Below, piece by piece: positions 26,563 to 33,683 of a stretch of DNA of 36,044 nt; the stretch's first letter is position 1, and each line of letters begins with the position of its first letter. Source of the stretch: G963674665 sp964609625 (GTDB lineage Bacteria > Desulfobacterota > Desulfovibrionia > Desulfovibrionales > Desulfovibrionaceae); NCBI GenBank assembly GCA_964609625.1, contig CAZSRS010000041.1, positions 1-36,044 of the forward strand, written 5' to 3'. The translations under genes and the position numbers were made by a program. A model generated the notes under the pieces. That model was not told the DNA's origin and did not search any database. It saw nothing but the letters and a program-made list of their open reading frames with translations.

Positions 26563-26590
26563 TTGGCAATTGCCCTACAAGGTGTACCAT
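26563..26590 (+). promoter_or_regulatory. Candidate promoter of the HTH gene overlapped by two palindromes
   Basis: TTGGCA (26563-26568, five of six), a 16-bp spacer and TACCAT (26585-26590, four of six). The perfect 10-bp palindrome GGCAATTGCC (26565-26574) overlaps the -35 and the perfect 10-bp palindrome TACCATGGTA (26585-26594) covers the -10. Their centres are exactly 20 bp apart, so proteins bound at both would face the same side of the helix. Confidence 0.45.
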
Positions 26591-26627
26591 GGTAGAAAGT
26601 CAGCCAGCGGACGGTCATTGAGAATTC

Positions 26628-26644
26628 CGCTCCAGACAGGAGCG
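26628..26644. promoter_or_regulatory. Inverted repeat in the leader of the HTH gene (possible operator)
   Basis: CGCTCC-AGACA-GGAGCG, perfect 6-bp arms with a 5-bp centre, 27 bp before the ATG of a DNA-binding protein and just upstream of its Shine-Dalgarno (AGGA at 26661-26664). Autoregulation by the encoded protein is a natural guess; a hairpin in the mRNA is the alternative. Confidence 0.4.
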
Positions 26645-26671
26645 ACAAGACCGATTGCAAAGGAAAATTCC

Positions 26672-27178
26672 ATGAGTGACAGTGAGATATTCAATCTTCC
26701 CCAAGCCCACGCCTATTTGGGCGTGAGTGAGAAAACCCTGCGTAACTATTGCAAGGCTGGAAAGATCCCTTTTCACCACGAAAAAAACGAACGCGGAGTC
26801 ATGGAGTATCGTTTTCGGCGTCAAGACCTCGACTCACTCAAGCAACGCCGAGACTCCAGCACGAATCATCCGAAATCAAAGGAGAAAAGAAGAGGAGTTG
26901 CTAACGTTGGCATACCGAAAGATAGTACCAACGACGGCAATTCGTCGATGGCAATGACGCCGGAATCAGATAGCAGGATAGCAACTCTTTACCATGAAAT
27001 ACTACTGCGGCAACTGCAGGAAGAAAACGCCTTCCTCAAGGAATTGCTTATCGAAAAAGAGAAACAAATCGCGGCAAAAGACAGACACATCGAACGACAA
27101 CTGGAACGCGTCTCCAACCTCACAGAATCCCTCGCCACCTTGGCCAACGCTTTGCTGACCAAGCAAACCGGGGCCTGA
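26672..27178 (+). CDS. MerR/excisionase-like HTH protein with C-terminal coiled coil
   Basis: A 168-aa putative DNA-binding protein. The start at MSDSEIFNLPQ is fixed by AGGA 7 nt upstream, although the frame is open further 5'. Residues 6-60 form a winged-helix of the MerR/excisionase kind (NLPQAHAYLGVSEKTLRNYC, then a wing with MEYRFRRQDLDSLKQRR). A polar linker follows, and from about 100 a long amphipathic coiled coil (LLRQLQEENAFLKELLIEKE, KDRHIERQLERVSNLTESL). The same two-part layout is known from the DNA-anchoring protein RacA and from KfrA-type plasmid proteins; sequence relatedness to those is not claimed. Base composition is lower in GC than in neighbouring genes, consistent with recent acquisition. 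Function unknown. Confidence 0.8.
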   Translation: MSDSEIFNLPQAHAYLGVSEKTLRNYCKAGKIPFHHEKNERGVMEYRFRRQDLDSLKQRRDSSTNHPKSKEKRRGVANVGIPKDSTNDGNSSMAMTPESDSRIATLYHEILLRQLQEENAFLKELLIEKEKQIAAKDRHIERQLERVSNLTESLATLANALLTKQTGA

Positions 27179-27258
27179 GCCTCTCAATTCCAGTTCTCCG
27201 GGATTCCCGCACTGCCTGCCCTAACATCATCCGCGCACGTCAATTCACACCATTTTTC

Positions 27259-27286
27259 TTGACAGCTATCAGCCCGCAGGTATACT
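27259..27286 (+). promoter_or_regulatory. Near-consensus sigma-70 promoter for the 60-aa protein
   Basis: TTGACA (27259-27264), a 16-bp spacer and TATACT (27281-27286) stand 68 bp before the ATG of the small charged protein. Perfect -35, five of six in the -10. An AT-only imperfect dyad, CTAGAAAAATTTTAG followed by seven T, lies in the leader at 27289-27310. Confidence 0.82.
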
Positions 27287-27353
27287 GTCTAGAAAAATTT
27301 TAGTTTTTTTCTCATTTTCTCAGGTCCGAAAGCGCATCATACCGGGGGCAGTC

Positions 27354-27536
27354 ATGAACGACATCGCGCATTTGTTGGAAAGGCACCGCAGGGAAATGCA
27401 GGAAATGGAAGAAGAGCAGCTCAGGAATCAGAAGCTCCGCGAAAAAAAATTTCGCGAACTCGAGCGCCTGGCCCTGGAGGCCATGCGGCTGAATCAACAA
27501 AATTCGGCCGAAGACTTGCAGCGATACGCCATCTGA
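27354..27536 (+). CDS. Small, highly charged helical protein (60 aa)
   Basis: Not recognised. The 60-residue product is almost wholly charged and helix-forming: RHRREMQEMEEEQLRNQKL, then REKKFRELERLALEAMRLNQ. It has no Cys, Trp, membrane segment or signal. GGGGG lies 5 nt before the ATG and a near-consensus promoter 68 bp upstream, together the best argument that it is expressed. It stands alone, 175 bp after the HTH gene and convergent with the ZorA-like membrane gene. A coiled-coil adaptor or nucleic-acid-associated role is possible. No clear terminator follows. Confidence 0.65.
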   Translation: MNDIAHLLERHRREMQEMEEEQLRNQKLREKKFRELERLALEAMRLNQQNSAEDLQRYAI

Positions 27537-27638
27537 TCGCTGCACGCAGGCAGGACCTGTGACCCCGGGCTCGTGCATGCCGGGATTCCAGGGACAATAA
27601 TTTCGGGCGGATTCCCCCCGTGTCTGTGTTCTTTCCCT

Positions 27639-28805
27639 CTACTGCCGAGGGCCTTGGGTCTTGTCCAACACCTGCGCCCCTGAAGTTCGTCCTGCCTGAA
27701 GCGCACGCAGACATTGCTGCAGTCTGTTGGCCGTATCCAACATCACGGAGGCCAATTCCTCCAACTCCGGTGGATTCTTCGGCCCGGCATCCGTCTCCAG
27801 ATGGACCGCCACGCGTTCGAGAGTCCGCAACACCGCATCCATTTTTTCCGCCACGACAACAGCTGTCGGAGCTTCATGCTGCTGCCTACTTGCGACTTCC
27901 AGGCGCTCCACCGTTGCCGCCAATCGCTCCAGACCCGGTGCGAGGCTCTGGGTCACGGCACGGCCCATGGCCGCGGCCAAATCCTCCAGGCGCTCCCGGG
28001 GCAAGGTGGCGGCGCCGGAGGCTTCCAGGTAGGCGCTGAGCTTTTGGTTGTGCTGCCTGGTCTCCTCGAGCAACGCCCGAGAAAGCACGCCGGGAGTCAG
28101 GGACTTGGTGCGAGATGCCCCGGCGAACAGTGTATTCACCACCCGCGTGAGTGTATTGGCGTATTCCGCAAGGTGCAGTTCGCGCTCCTGCAACGCGGAA
28201 ATCTTGAAGCGACTGTTCAGGGAGATCACCAGGCGTTTGAGTTCACGACGCAGGCTGGCCACCATGAAGCGCACCATGAAGTGCATGGCCAGGCTGAGGG
28301 CCACGCCGACCAGCAACGCCAGGAACCCGTTGGCGATGATGAAAAATCCGGTCTTGATGCTCTCCATGACCGCCTCGTGGCTCGAGATGTCGAAGAGCAC
28401 CAGCCCGTAGAACAGATGCACCAGCACGGCGACCATGCCCAGGAAGAAAAAGATGTTCGGGGCAAAATGCCACCAGCGGAGATCGAGCCATTCCGCGGTC
28501 AACCGCTCCGGATCGAAGAACTCCACGGCATCCCACGTGGTCTTGTAGTTGCCGTCCAGATCGTTGATGAAGGTCATGCGATAGCCCTGCCAGGGCGTGG
28601 TCAGCCCCCTGCTCGCGGCCATGAGAGTCTCGGAGAAACGCTTCTGCATACGTCGGGCGTCCCGATACATGCCGAGCACACGCACTCCCAGCACCAGTAC
28701 GAGAAACGCAAATAGCAACAGCATGCCCACGAACAGCTGGGGCGTGAACGTACTGTCGGCCAGCACCGCCAGGCGCTCGAGTTGGGTGAGTATGGCCTCC
28801 TGCAT
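27639..28805 (-). CDS. MotA/ExbB/ZorA-like membrane protein, orphan
   Basis: A 388-aa inner-membrane protein. TM1 is about 23-44, a 70-residue cytoplasmic loop follows, then TM2 about 116-139 and TM3 about 152-180, then a 200-residue cytoplasmic helical tail rich in Leu, Glu, Ala and Arg. The topology, the AVEFFDPERL motif before TM2 and the pattern FIIANGFLALLVGVALSL in TM3 resemble ZorA-type members of the MotA/TolQ/ExbB superfamily. The usual Gly-Thr-Phe-Leu-Gly and Ala-Phe-x-Thr-Ser motifs are, however, replaced by nonpolar residues (FLGMVAVLVH, NGFLALLVG). No B-subunit (ZorB, MotB or ExbD type) is adjacent. The ATG has GGGG 5 nt upstream. Assignment to the superfamily is by eye; proton conduction is doubtful. 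Confidence 0.62.
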   Translation of the reverse strand: MQEAILTQLERLAVLADSTFTPQLFVGMLLLFAFLVLVLGVRVLGMYRDARRMQKRFSETLMAASRGLTTPWQGYRMTFINDLDGNYKTTWDAVEFFDPERLTAEWLDLRWWHFAPNIFFFLGMVAVLVHLFYGLVLFDISSHEAVMESIKTGFFIIANGFLALLVGVALSLAMHFMVRFMVASLRRELKRLVISLNSRFKISALQERELHLAEYANTLTRVVNTLFAGASRTKSLTPGVLSRALLEETRQHNQKLSAYLEASGAATLPRERLEDLAAAMGRAVTQSLAPGLERLAATVERLEVASRQQHEAPTAVVVAEKMDAVLRTLERVAVHLETDAGPKNPPELEELASVMLDTANRLQQCLRALQAGRTSGAQVLDKTQGPRQ

Positions 28806-29173
28806 GACTTCCCCCCTGTGATGGGAGCGTCAGGGCCGGCAGGGCCGGTACCTCCAGCGCCCATGGGACTGTGTCTTATCGTGAGATGCGCTCAATCGCG
28901 TCTTGCGTATTGATTGCCGCTGCCAGGTGAAAACGCGGTTTCATCTGCCTTTCCGCTGGCTTCGCCCGGGGCGTGGTGTTCTACCACGCGAGACCTCGTT
29001 GCGCTCTTCGCCGGCAGTTTGGTATTGCCGCTCCTGTCGTGCCTTCATTATACAGTACTTTTTCCTGTCGATAAAGCACCGGGGAGCGACAATCGACATC
29101 CACGCAGTGTTGACGTGGGCGCGGCCTTGTGAGTAGTACTCCTCAACCCAAGCAATCCGGAGGAATCATTCGC
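28806..29173. other. Non-coding region upstream of serS with three hairpins
   Basis: About 370 bp without a convincing gene (plus-strand open frames of 72-77 codons here lack any family character). Three perfect or nearly perfect hairpins follow one another: CAGGTGAAA/TTTCATCTG (28924-28947), GCGTGGT/ACCACGC with a 5-nt loop (28971-28989) and CGGCA/TGCCG (29012-29030). They could belong to a small RNA or a long leader. None matches the SRP RNA or T-box signatures I looked for. Confidence 0.4.
29025..29054 (+). promoter_or_regulatory. Weak candidate promoter for serS
   Basis: TTGCCG (29025-29030), an 18-bp spacer and TATACA (29049-29054), about 120 bp before the serS start. Three to four matches per box. 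The locally AT-rich stretch 29045-29075 supports a promoter here. Confidence 0.3.
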
Positions 29174-30451
29174 ATGTTTGACCTGAAACTACTCCAGCGT
29201 GCCCCTGAAACAGTTGCCGCCATGCTCGCGAAACGGCGCTCGAAGCTCGACATCGCCGAATTTCAGGCCCTGGACGGCAAACGCCGCTCCATCCTGCAGG
29301 AAGTGGAATCCCTCAAGAGTAGGCGCAACACCGCCTCGGCCGAAGTGGCCCGGAAAAAACGCGCCGGCGAGGATGCCAAGCAGCTGTTGGCCTCCCTGGC
29401 CGGACTGAGCGAGCGCATCAAGGAACTGGACGCCGCGGCAGGAGAACTCCAGGAAAACGTCGATCAATGGTTGCTCAGCGTCCCGAACATGCTGCACGAG
29501 AGTGTACCGGCCGGCGCGGATGAGAACGACAACCCCGTGGTCAGCGTGTGGGGTGAACAGCCTGTCCTCGACTTCACCCCAAAAGAGCATTGGGAACTAG
29601 GGACTGCCCTCGGCGGGCTGGACTTCGAGCGCGCGGCCAAGATCAGCGGCGCACGCTTCGCCGTCTACTGGGGTTGGGCAGCCCGGCTTGAACGGGCCTG
29701 CGCCGCCTTCATGCTCGACCTGCATACCAATGAACACGGCTATACCGAAGTGCTCCCCCCGGTCATCGTGAACCGCCAATCCATGACCGGCACTGGCCAA
29801 TTACCCAAGTTCAGCGAGGATCTCTTCAAGCTCGAAGGCCTGGAGCAATACCTCATCCCCACTGCCGAGGTGCCCGTGACCAACCTGCACCGTGACGAGG
29901 TCCTGGACGAGGACAAACTGCCCCTTGCCTATGCTGCCTTCACTTCCTGCTTCCGTTCCGAGGCCGGCAGCTACGGAAAGGACACCAAGGGCCTGATCCG
30001 CCAGCACCAATTCAACAAGGTGGAGCTGGTCCGTTTCACCACCCCTGAGCGCTCCTACTCCGACCTGGAATTGTTGCGGGGGCACGCCGAGGAGGTGCTG
30101 CGCCGCCTGGGGCTGCACTACCGCGTGGTGAGCCTCTGCTCCGGGGACCTGGGCTTCGCCGCGGCCAAGACCTACGACCTGGAGGTCTGGCTGCCTGGGC
30201 AGGGCAAGTACCGGGAAATTTCCTCCTGCTCCAACTTCGAGGACTTCCAGGCCCGTCGCGCCAACATCCGCTACAAACCAAAGGCCGCCAAAAAGGCTGT
30301 CCCGGCCCACACGCTCAACGGCTCTGGTCTCGCGGTGGGGCGCACCGTCGTGGCGATCCTGGAAAACTACCAGCAGCCTGACGGTTCGCTGGTCATACCC
30401 GAGGCTTTGCGCCCCTACATGGGGGGGGTGGAGCGGATCACGGTGGATTAG
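29174..30451 (+). CDS. serS: Serine--tRNA ligase
   Basis: A class II aminoacyl-tRNA synthetase charging tRNA-Ser (and tRNA-Sec). The product is 425 aa, normal for the family. The start at MFDLKLLQRAPETV is fixed by GGAGG 10 nt upstream and the typical SerRS beginning; a GTG at 29129 would add 15 residues. The N-terminal coiled-coil tRNA-binding arm spans about 30-100. Motif 2 is FTSCFRSEAGSYGKDTKGL with RQHQFNKVE, and motif 3 is LNGSGLAVGRTVVAILENY. A run of eight G crosses the end (MGGVERITVD). It converges on lpxI with only 18 nt between the stops and no visible terminator. Confidence 0.97.
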   Translation: MFDLKLLQRAPETVAAMLAKRRSKLDIAEFQALDGKRRSILQEVESLKSRRNTASAEVARKKRAGEDAKQLLASLAGLSERIKELDAAAGELQENVDQWLLSVPNMLHESVPAGADENDNPVVSVWGEQPVLDFTPKEHWELGTALGGLDFERAAKISGARFAVYWGWAARLERACAAFMLDLHTNEHGYTEVLPPVIVNRQSMTGTGQLPKFSEDLFKLEGLEQYLIPTAEVPVTNLHRDEVLDEDKLPLAYAAFTSCFRSEAGSYGKDTKGLIRQHQFNKVELVRFTTPERSYSDLELLRGHAEEVLRRLGLHYRVVSLCSGDLGFAAAKTYDLEVWLPGQGKYREISSCSNFEDFQARRANIRYKPKAAKKAVPAHTLNGSGLAVGRTVVAILENYQQPDGSLVIPEALRPYMGGVERITVD

Positions 30452-30469
30452 CACCGTATCGCCCTTGGT

Positions 30470-31327
30470 TCAGGGGAGATGTGCAGGCGGGACGTCCTCG
30501 GACACGAGCCCCACGATGGCCAGCTTGTTGCGGGCCGCGAGTTCCAGGGAACGCTCCTGGTCGAAGAACAGCGTATCCCCGGCCTCGTAGCCCAGGCAGG
30601 AAAACTTGTGCTCCACAAGGGTCTGGATGGTGCTGTAGCCGATGGCAGGGAGGTCCACCCTGCGGTCCTGGCCCGGCTTGCTGCGCTTCAGGGCCACGCA
30701 GCCGGGCCCGGCGAGCCGCGCACCCCTGGCCAGGGTTTCGTCCGTGCCTTCCAGGGCTTCCACAGCCGCGACAATGCCGCGCTTGACCACGACGCATTGC
30801 CCGATGTCCAGACGCCCCAGTTCCTGGGCCACGCTCCAGGCAAGGGCCAAGTCATCCCGCTCTTCTTCCGTTGGAGGGCGCTTGGAGCACACCCCTTTGG
30901 GGGCGCGCAGACCCGGGACAATGTCCGCGGCCTGGCGCACCGCGAACCCCTCTGTCTCGAGTTCGTTGATCACGCCGCGCAACAGGGCGTCGTCTCCCTT
31001 GCCACGCAACTTCCAAAGCACCTTTGCGGCGCGGAAATCGGGGCGGATATCCAGGGCGCGGGGCTTGTCGATGGCGCCGGCAAAAACCACGGCCTCCACC
31101 TCATTGGCCGTAAAAAAATCCAGAAGTTTACCGAGCTGGCCGATGTGCAGCAGGGTCCACGCGTTGACCACATCGGCAAGGGTCTCGTCGGTCTGGCCGA
31201 CAAAGCCGGCCGCGGCAACGAACATCCCGGCTTCACGGGCATATTTGGCCACCAGGGCTGGGAATTGCCCTCCTCCGGCAAGGATGCCGATACGTTCCTG
31301 AGCTGAAGGCGGGGGATGGGGGGTCAT
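30470..31327 (-). CDS. lpxI: UDP-2,3-diacylglucosamine pyrophosphatase LpxI
   Basis: Hydrolyses UDP-2,3-diacylglucosamine to lipid X and UMP in lipid A synthesis, the functional alternative to LpxH. The 285-aa product (DUF1009/LpxI) shows ERIGILAGGGQFPALVAKYA, VFAGAIDKPRALDIRPDFRAA, GDDALLRGVINELETEGF, VVKRGIVAAVEALEGTDE and CVALKRSKPGQDRRVDLPAIG. The start at MTPHPPPSAQERIG follows the lpxA stop by 19 nt; AGGA is only 2 nt from the ATG, so the start may differ slightly. It is the last visible gene of the minus-strand envelope block. Confidence 0.92.
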   Translation of the reverse strand: MTPHPPPSAQERIGILAGGGQFPALVAKYAREAGMFVAAAGFVGQTDETLADVVNAWTLLHIGQLGKLLDFFTANEVEAVVFAGAIDKPRALDIRPDFRAAKVLWKLRGKGDDALLRGVINELETEGFAVRQAADIVPGLRAPKGVCSKRPPTEEERDDLALAWSVAQELGRLDIGQCVVVKRGIVAAVEALEGTDETLARGARLAGPGCVALKRSKPGQDRRVDLPAIGYSTIQTLVEHKFSCLGYEAGDTLFFDQERSLELAARNKLAIVGLVSEDVPPAHLP

Positions 31328-31346
31328 CGTCCTGAAAAAGCCGGGG

Positions 31347-32174
31347 TTAGTCCTGCTCTGGGTTGGAATCCAGGCCAGCGTCGCCGTTCTTGATACTGGC
31401 GGACAGCAGCCCGCGTTCGCTGTTGCGGATGAACTCGAAAAACACTCCCAACTCCGGCAACTGGCCGAATTCCCTCGAGGACTCCTCGATGGCTTCCTTC
31501 CTGGGCATTTCCGAGCGAAAGATCTTGCGGTAGCAGCTGCGCAGAGCATTGAGGAATTCCTGGGAAAAGCCGTACCTGCGCAGGCCGATGAGATTCGGGC
31601 CATGCAGCTTGGCCCTGCTGCCCGAGGCCAGCAGGTAGGGAGGGACGTCCTGGGGCAGTCCGCTCATGGCGCCGACAAAGGCGTACTCACCGACATGCAC
31701 GAACTGGTGCACGCCGGTCATGCCCCCCACCACGGCGTGGGAGCCGATGCTCACGTGTCCGGCCAGCATGGCGGCATTGGAGAGGATGACGTGATCTCCC
31801 AGGATGCAATCGTGCGCAACATGGACATAGGCCATGAGCAGACAGGATTTGCCGATTATGGTGCGACCACCGCCGCCTTCGGTGCCCCTGTGGATGGTGA
31901 CGAATTCACGGATGGTGGTGTTGTCGCCGATTACCAGGACGGAGGGTTCGCCTCGGAACTTCATGTCCTGGGGTTCTCCGCCGACCACAGCCTGTGAGTA
32001 GATGCGACAGTTCCGCCCCACGCGGGTGTAGCGCAGGACTTGGGAGTAAGGGTCGAGCTTCGAGCCGGCGCCGATCTCCACATCCTGTTCGATGTGGCAG
32101 AAAGGCCCCACTTCGACGTCCGGGGCGAGTCTGGCGTCTGGGTGGACGATTGCGGTGGGGTGCACGCTGGCCAC
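31347..32174 (-). CDS. lpxA: UDP-N-acetylglucosamine acyltransferase
   Basis: The first enzyme of lipid A synthesis, acylating UDP-GlcNAc at O-3. It is a left-handed beta-helix of hexapeptide repeats. From the GTG at 32174 it is 275 aa (family about 262), beginning VASVHPTAIVHPDARLAP. GGAG lies 9 nt upstream, and the GTG shares one base with the fabZ stop (TAGTG), so translation is coupled; a GTG nine bases further in is possible. Catalytic His121 is in VHVAHDCILGDH, and the substrate-binding QDMKFRGE and SGSRAKLHGPNLIGLRRYGF blocks are present. Confidence 0.95.
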   Translation of the reverse strand: MASVHPTAIVHPDARLAPDVEVGPFCHIEQDVEIGAGSKLDPYSQVLRYTRVGRNCRIYSQAVVGGEPQDMKFRGEPSVLVIGDNTTIREFVTIHRGTEGGGGRTIIGKSCLLMAYVHVAHDCILGDHVILSNAAMLAGHVSIGSHAVVGGMTGVHQFVHVGEYAFVGAMSGLPQDVPPYLLASGSRAKLHGPNLIGLRRYGFSQEFLNALRSCYRKIFRSEMPRKEAIEESSREFGQLPELGVFFEFIRNSERGLLSASIKNGDAGLDSNPEQD

Positions 32175-32641
32175 TAGGCTTCGCTCCTGTCGACGAGAGC
32201 GGCGGAAAGGGCAAGCTCCGCGGCGACGTTGTCGCCCACCTTGACCAGACCGTCCATCTTCCAGAGCCTGAGTTTGTTGCGGATGTCGAAGCAATGGAGA
32301 TGGATCTGATCGCCGGGGACCACGGGGTGCCGGAAGCGGACCTTTTCCATTCCGGCGAAAAGGAAGAGCTTGCCCTGGAGTTCCGGCTTGCTCTTGAACA
32401 GCAACAGAGCCCCGGCCTGGGCCAAGGCTTCGCAGAGCAGCACTCCGGGCATGATGGGGTTGCCTGGGAAGTGCCCCAGGAAGAACGGCTCGTTTATGGT
32501 GACGTTCTTGACGGCGTGGATGGATGTGTGGGGGATGACTTCCAGCACACGGTCAACAAGCAGAAACGGATAGCGGTGGGGCAGCAACGACATGATCTCA
32601 TTGATCTCTAACGTAATCGGAGTATTGCCATTTTCAGACAT
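32174..32641 (-). CDS. fabZ: 3-hydroxyacyl-[ACP] dehydratase FabZ
   Basis: Dehydrates 3-hydroxyacyl-ACP in fatty-acid elongation and so competes with LpxA and LpxD for hydroxyacyl-ACP; its place between them is conserved. The 155-aa hot-dog protein has IMSLLPHRYPFLLVDRV and the catalytic pair His57 and Glu71 in FFLGHFPGNPIMPGVLLCEA. It overlaps lpxD by 8 nt and is preceded by GGAGG; it shares one base with the lpxA start. Confidence 0.96.
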   Translation of the reverse strand: MSENGNTPITLEINEIMSLLPHRYPFLLVDRVLEVIPHTSIHAVKNVTINEPFFLGHFPGNPIMPGVLLCEALAQAGALLLFKSKPELQGKLFLFAGMEKVRFRHPVVPGDQIHLHCFDIRNKLRLWKMDGLVKVGDNVAAELALSAALVDRSEA

Positions 32642-33677
32642 CGTCCCTCCCCTGTAGCATGTGTTGTTTGATCTTCTCGAATTCCAGTTCCAGCTTTTTC
32701 AGTCTGCGACGTATGTCAGGGAGCTTGGGTATGGTGGCCATGGTACGGAAGAAGGTACCCCGATCCATGGCTGGGACGCCTCCAAGGGATTCACCGGCCG
32801 CGACATCCCTGCTCAGGCCGGTTTTCGGCCCCAGGGTGACGCCGTCGCCGATATGCAGATGCCCCGCGACACCGACCTGGCCGGCCATGGTGACGTTGTC
32901 GCCCACCTGTGTACTGCCGGAGATGCCCACCTGTGAAACGATGATGCAATTCCGGCCAAGGGTGACGTTGTGACCGAGCTGGACAAGATTGTCGATCTTG
33001 GTGCCTGCCCCGACTGCCGTTGTGTCGAGAACCGCCCTGTCGATGCAGGTGTTGGCGCCGATTTCCACGTTGTCGTCCACGCGGACCGTGCCGATCTGGG
33101 GAATCTTGTGCAGGCCTGCCGGACCTGGGGCGAAGCCGAAGCCGTCACTGCCGAGCACAGCACCTGCATGGATAATGACGTTGTTCCCCAGTTCGGTTCC
33201 CGCCATGAGCACCACGTTGGGATAGAGGATGCAGGCCTTGCCGATGCGGCATCCCTCGCCGACATAGCAGCCGGGGTAAAGCACGCTGCCCTCTCCGATG
33301 CAGACGTCGGGTCCGATGTAGACAAAGGGGTAGATGGTGCAACCGTCCGCGAGCACAACACCGGGAGCGATGCTCGCCCGTTCGCTGATCCCTGAAAAGG
33401 AACCCTGCGGCTTGGCAAAAAGGGATATTGCCTTGGCAAAATCCAGGTAAGGATTCGCGCTGATCAGTGCCCGAGGAGGCAGGGCCGCGACATGCTCTTC
33501 GCAAATCACGACCCCGGCCTCGGTTGTTTCCAGTAGCTTGGAATATTTGGGATTCGCCAGGAAAGAGACGTCCTCTGGTCCTGCTTTTTCCAGAGTGGCA
33601 ACCCCAGAGATGCGGCAATCAGTCCCGCGCAGTTCCAGGCCCAGGGCAGTCGCCAGGGCCGTCAACCTCATTTCCAT
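32634..33677 (-). CDS. lpxD: UDP-3-O-(3-hydroxyacyl)glucosamine N-acyltransferase
   Basis: The third lipid A enzyme, adding the N-linked hydroxyacyl chain. The 347-aa product has the N-terminal uridine-binding domain (ISGVATLEKAGPEDVSFLANPKY), then hexapeptide beta-helix repeats with catalytic His236 in KIDNLVQLGHNVTLG, and a C-terminal helical part (KLPDIRRRLKKLELEFEKIK). ATGs at 33677 and 33671 are both possible; GGAAAA lies about 10 nt before the first. The gap to the skp stop is 6 nt and its end overlaps fabZ. Confidence 0.96.
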   Translation of the reverse strand: MEMRLTALATALGLELRGTDCRISGVATLEKAGPEDVSFLANPKYSKLLETTEAGVVICEEHVAALPPRALISANPYLDFAKAISLFAKPQGSFSGISERASIAPGVVLADGCTIYPFVYIGPDVCIGEGSVLYPGCYVGEGCRIGKACILYPNVVLMAGTELGNNVIIHAGAVLGSDGFGFAPGPAGLHKIPQIGTVRVDDNVEIGANTCIDRAVLDTTAVGAGTKIDNLVQLGHNVTLGRNCIIVSQVGISGSTQVGDNVTMAGQVGVAGHLHIGDGVTLGPKTGLSRDVAAGESLGGVPAMDRGTFFRTMATIPKLPDIRRRLKKLELEFEKIKQHMLQGRDDV

Positions 33678-33683
33678 TGATCG

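Larger units (their letters stand above)
26206..26671. other. Divergent intergenic region with palindromes, no gene
   Basis: This 466-bp region lies between the minus-strand MCP and the plus-strand HTH gene and is clearly poorer in GC than the surroundings. Beyond the sites listed separately it holds CATTC-GA-GAATG (26280-26291) and TGACGTCA (26386-26393). A 61-codon minus-strand open frame (26475-26660) has no family character and is not called as a gene. Confidence 0.6.

Noticed and set aside
26475..26660. 61-codon minus-strand open frame opposite the HTH promoter
   Set aside because: Cys/Arg-rich random-looking product, no Shine-Dalgarno, covers the palindromic control region.
27540..27600. 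Bidirectional terminator between the small protein and the ZorA-like gene
   Set aside because: Only a 5-bp CCCGG/CCGGG stem with an 11-nt loop and no T-run.
28965..28995. T-box-like antiterminator before serS
   Set aside because: The stem GCGTGGT/ACCACGC superficially resembles it, but the required TGGNACCGCG box and a downstream terminator are absent.
28914..29040. SRP (4.5S) RNA or 6S RNA gene
   Set aside because: The conserved SRP loop sequence (GGTCAGGTCCGRAAGGAAGCAG type) is absent and no 6S-like closed duplex could be drawn with confidence.
28903..29136. Plus-strand open frames of 72-77 codons before serS
   Set aside because: No ribosome-binding site or protein-like composition, and they overlap the hairpins and the candidate promoter.
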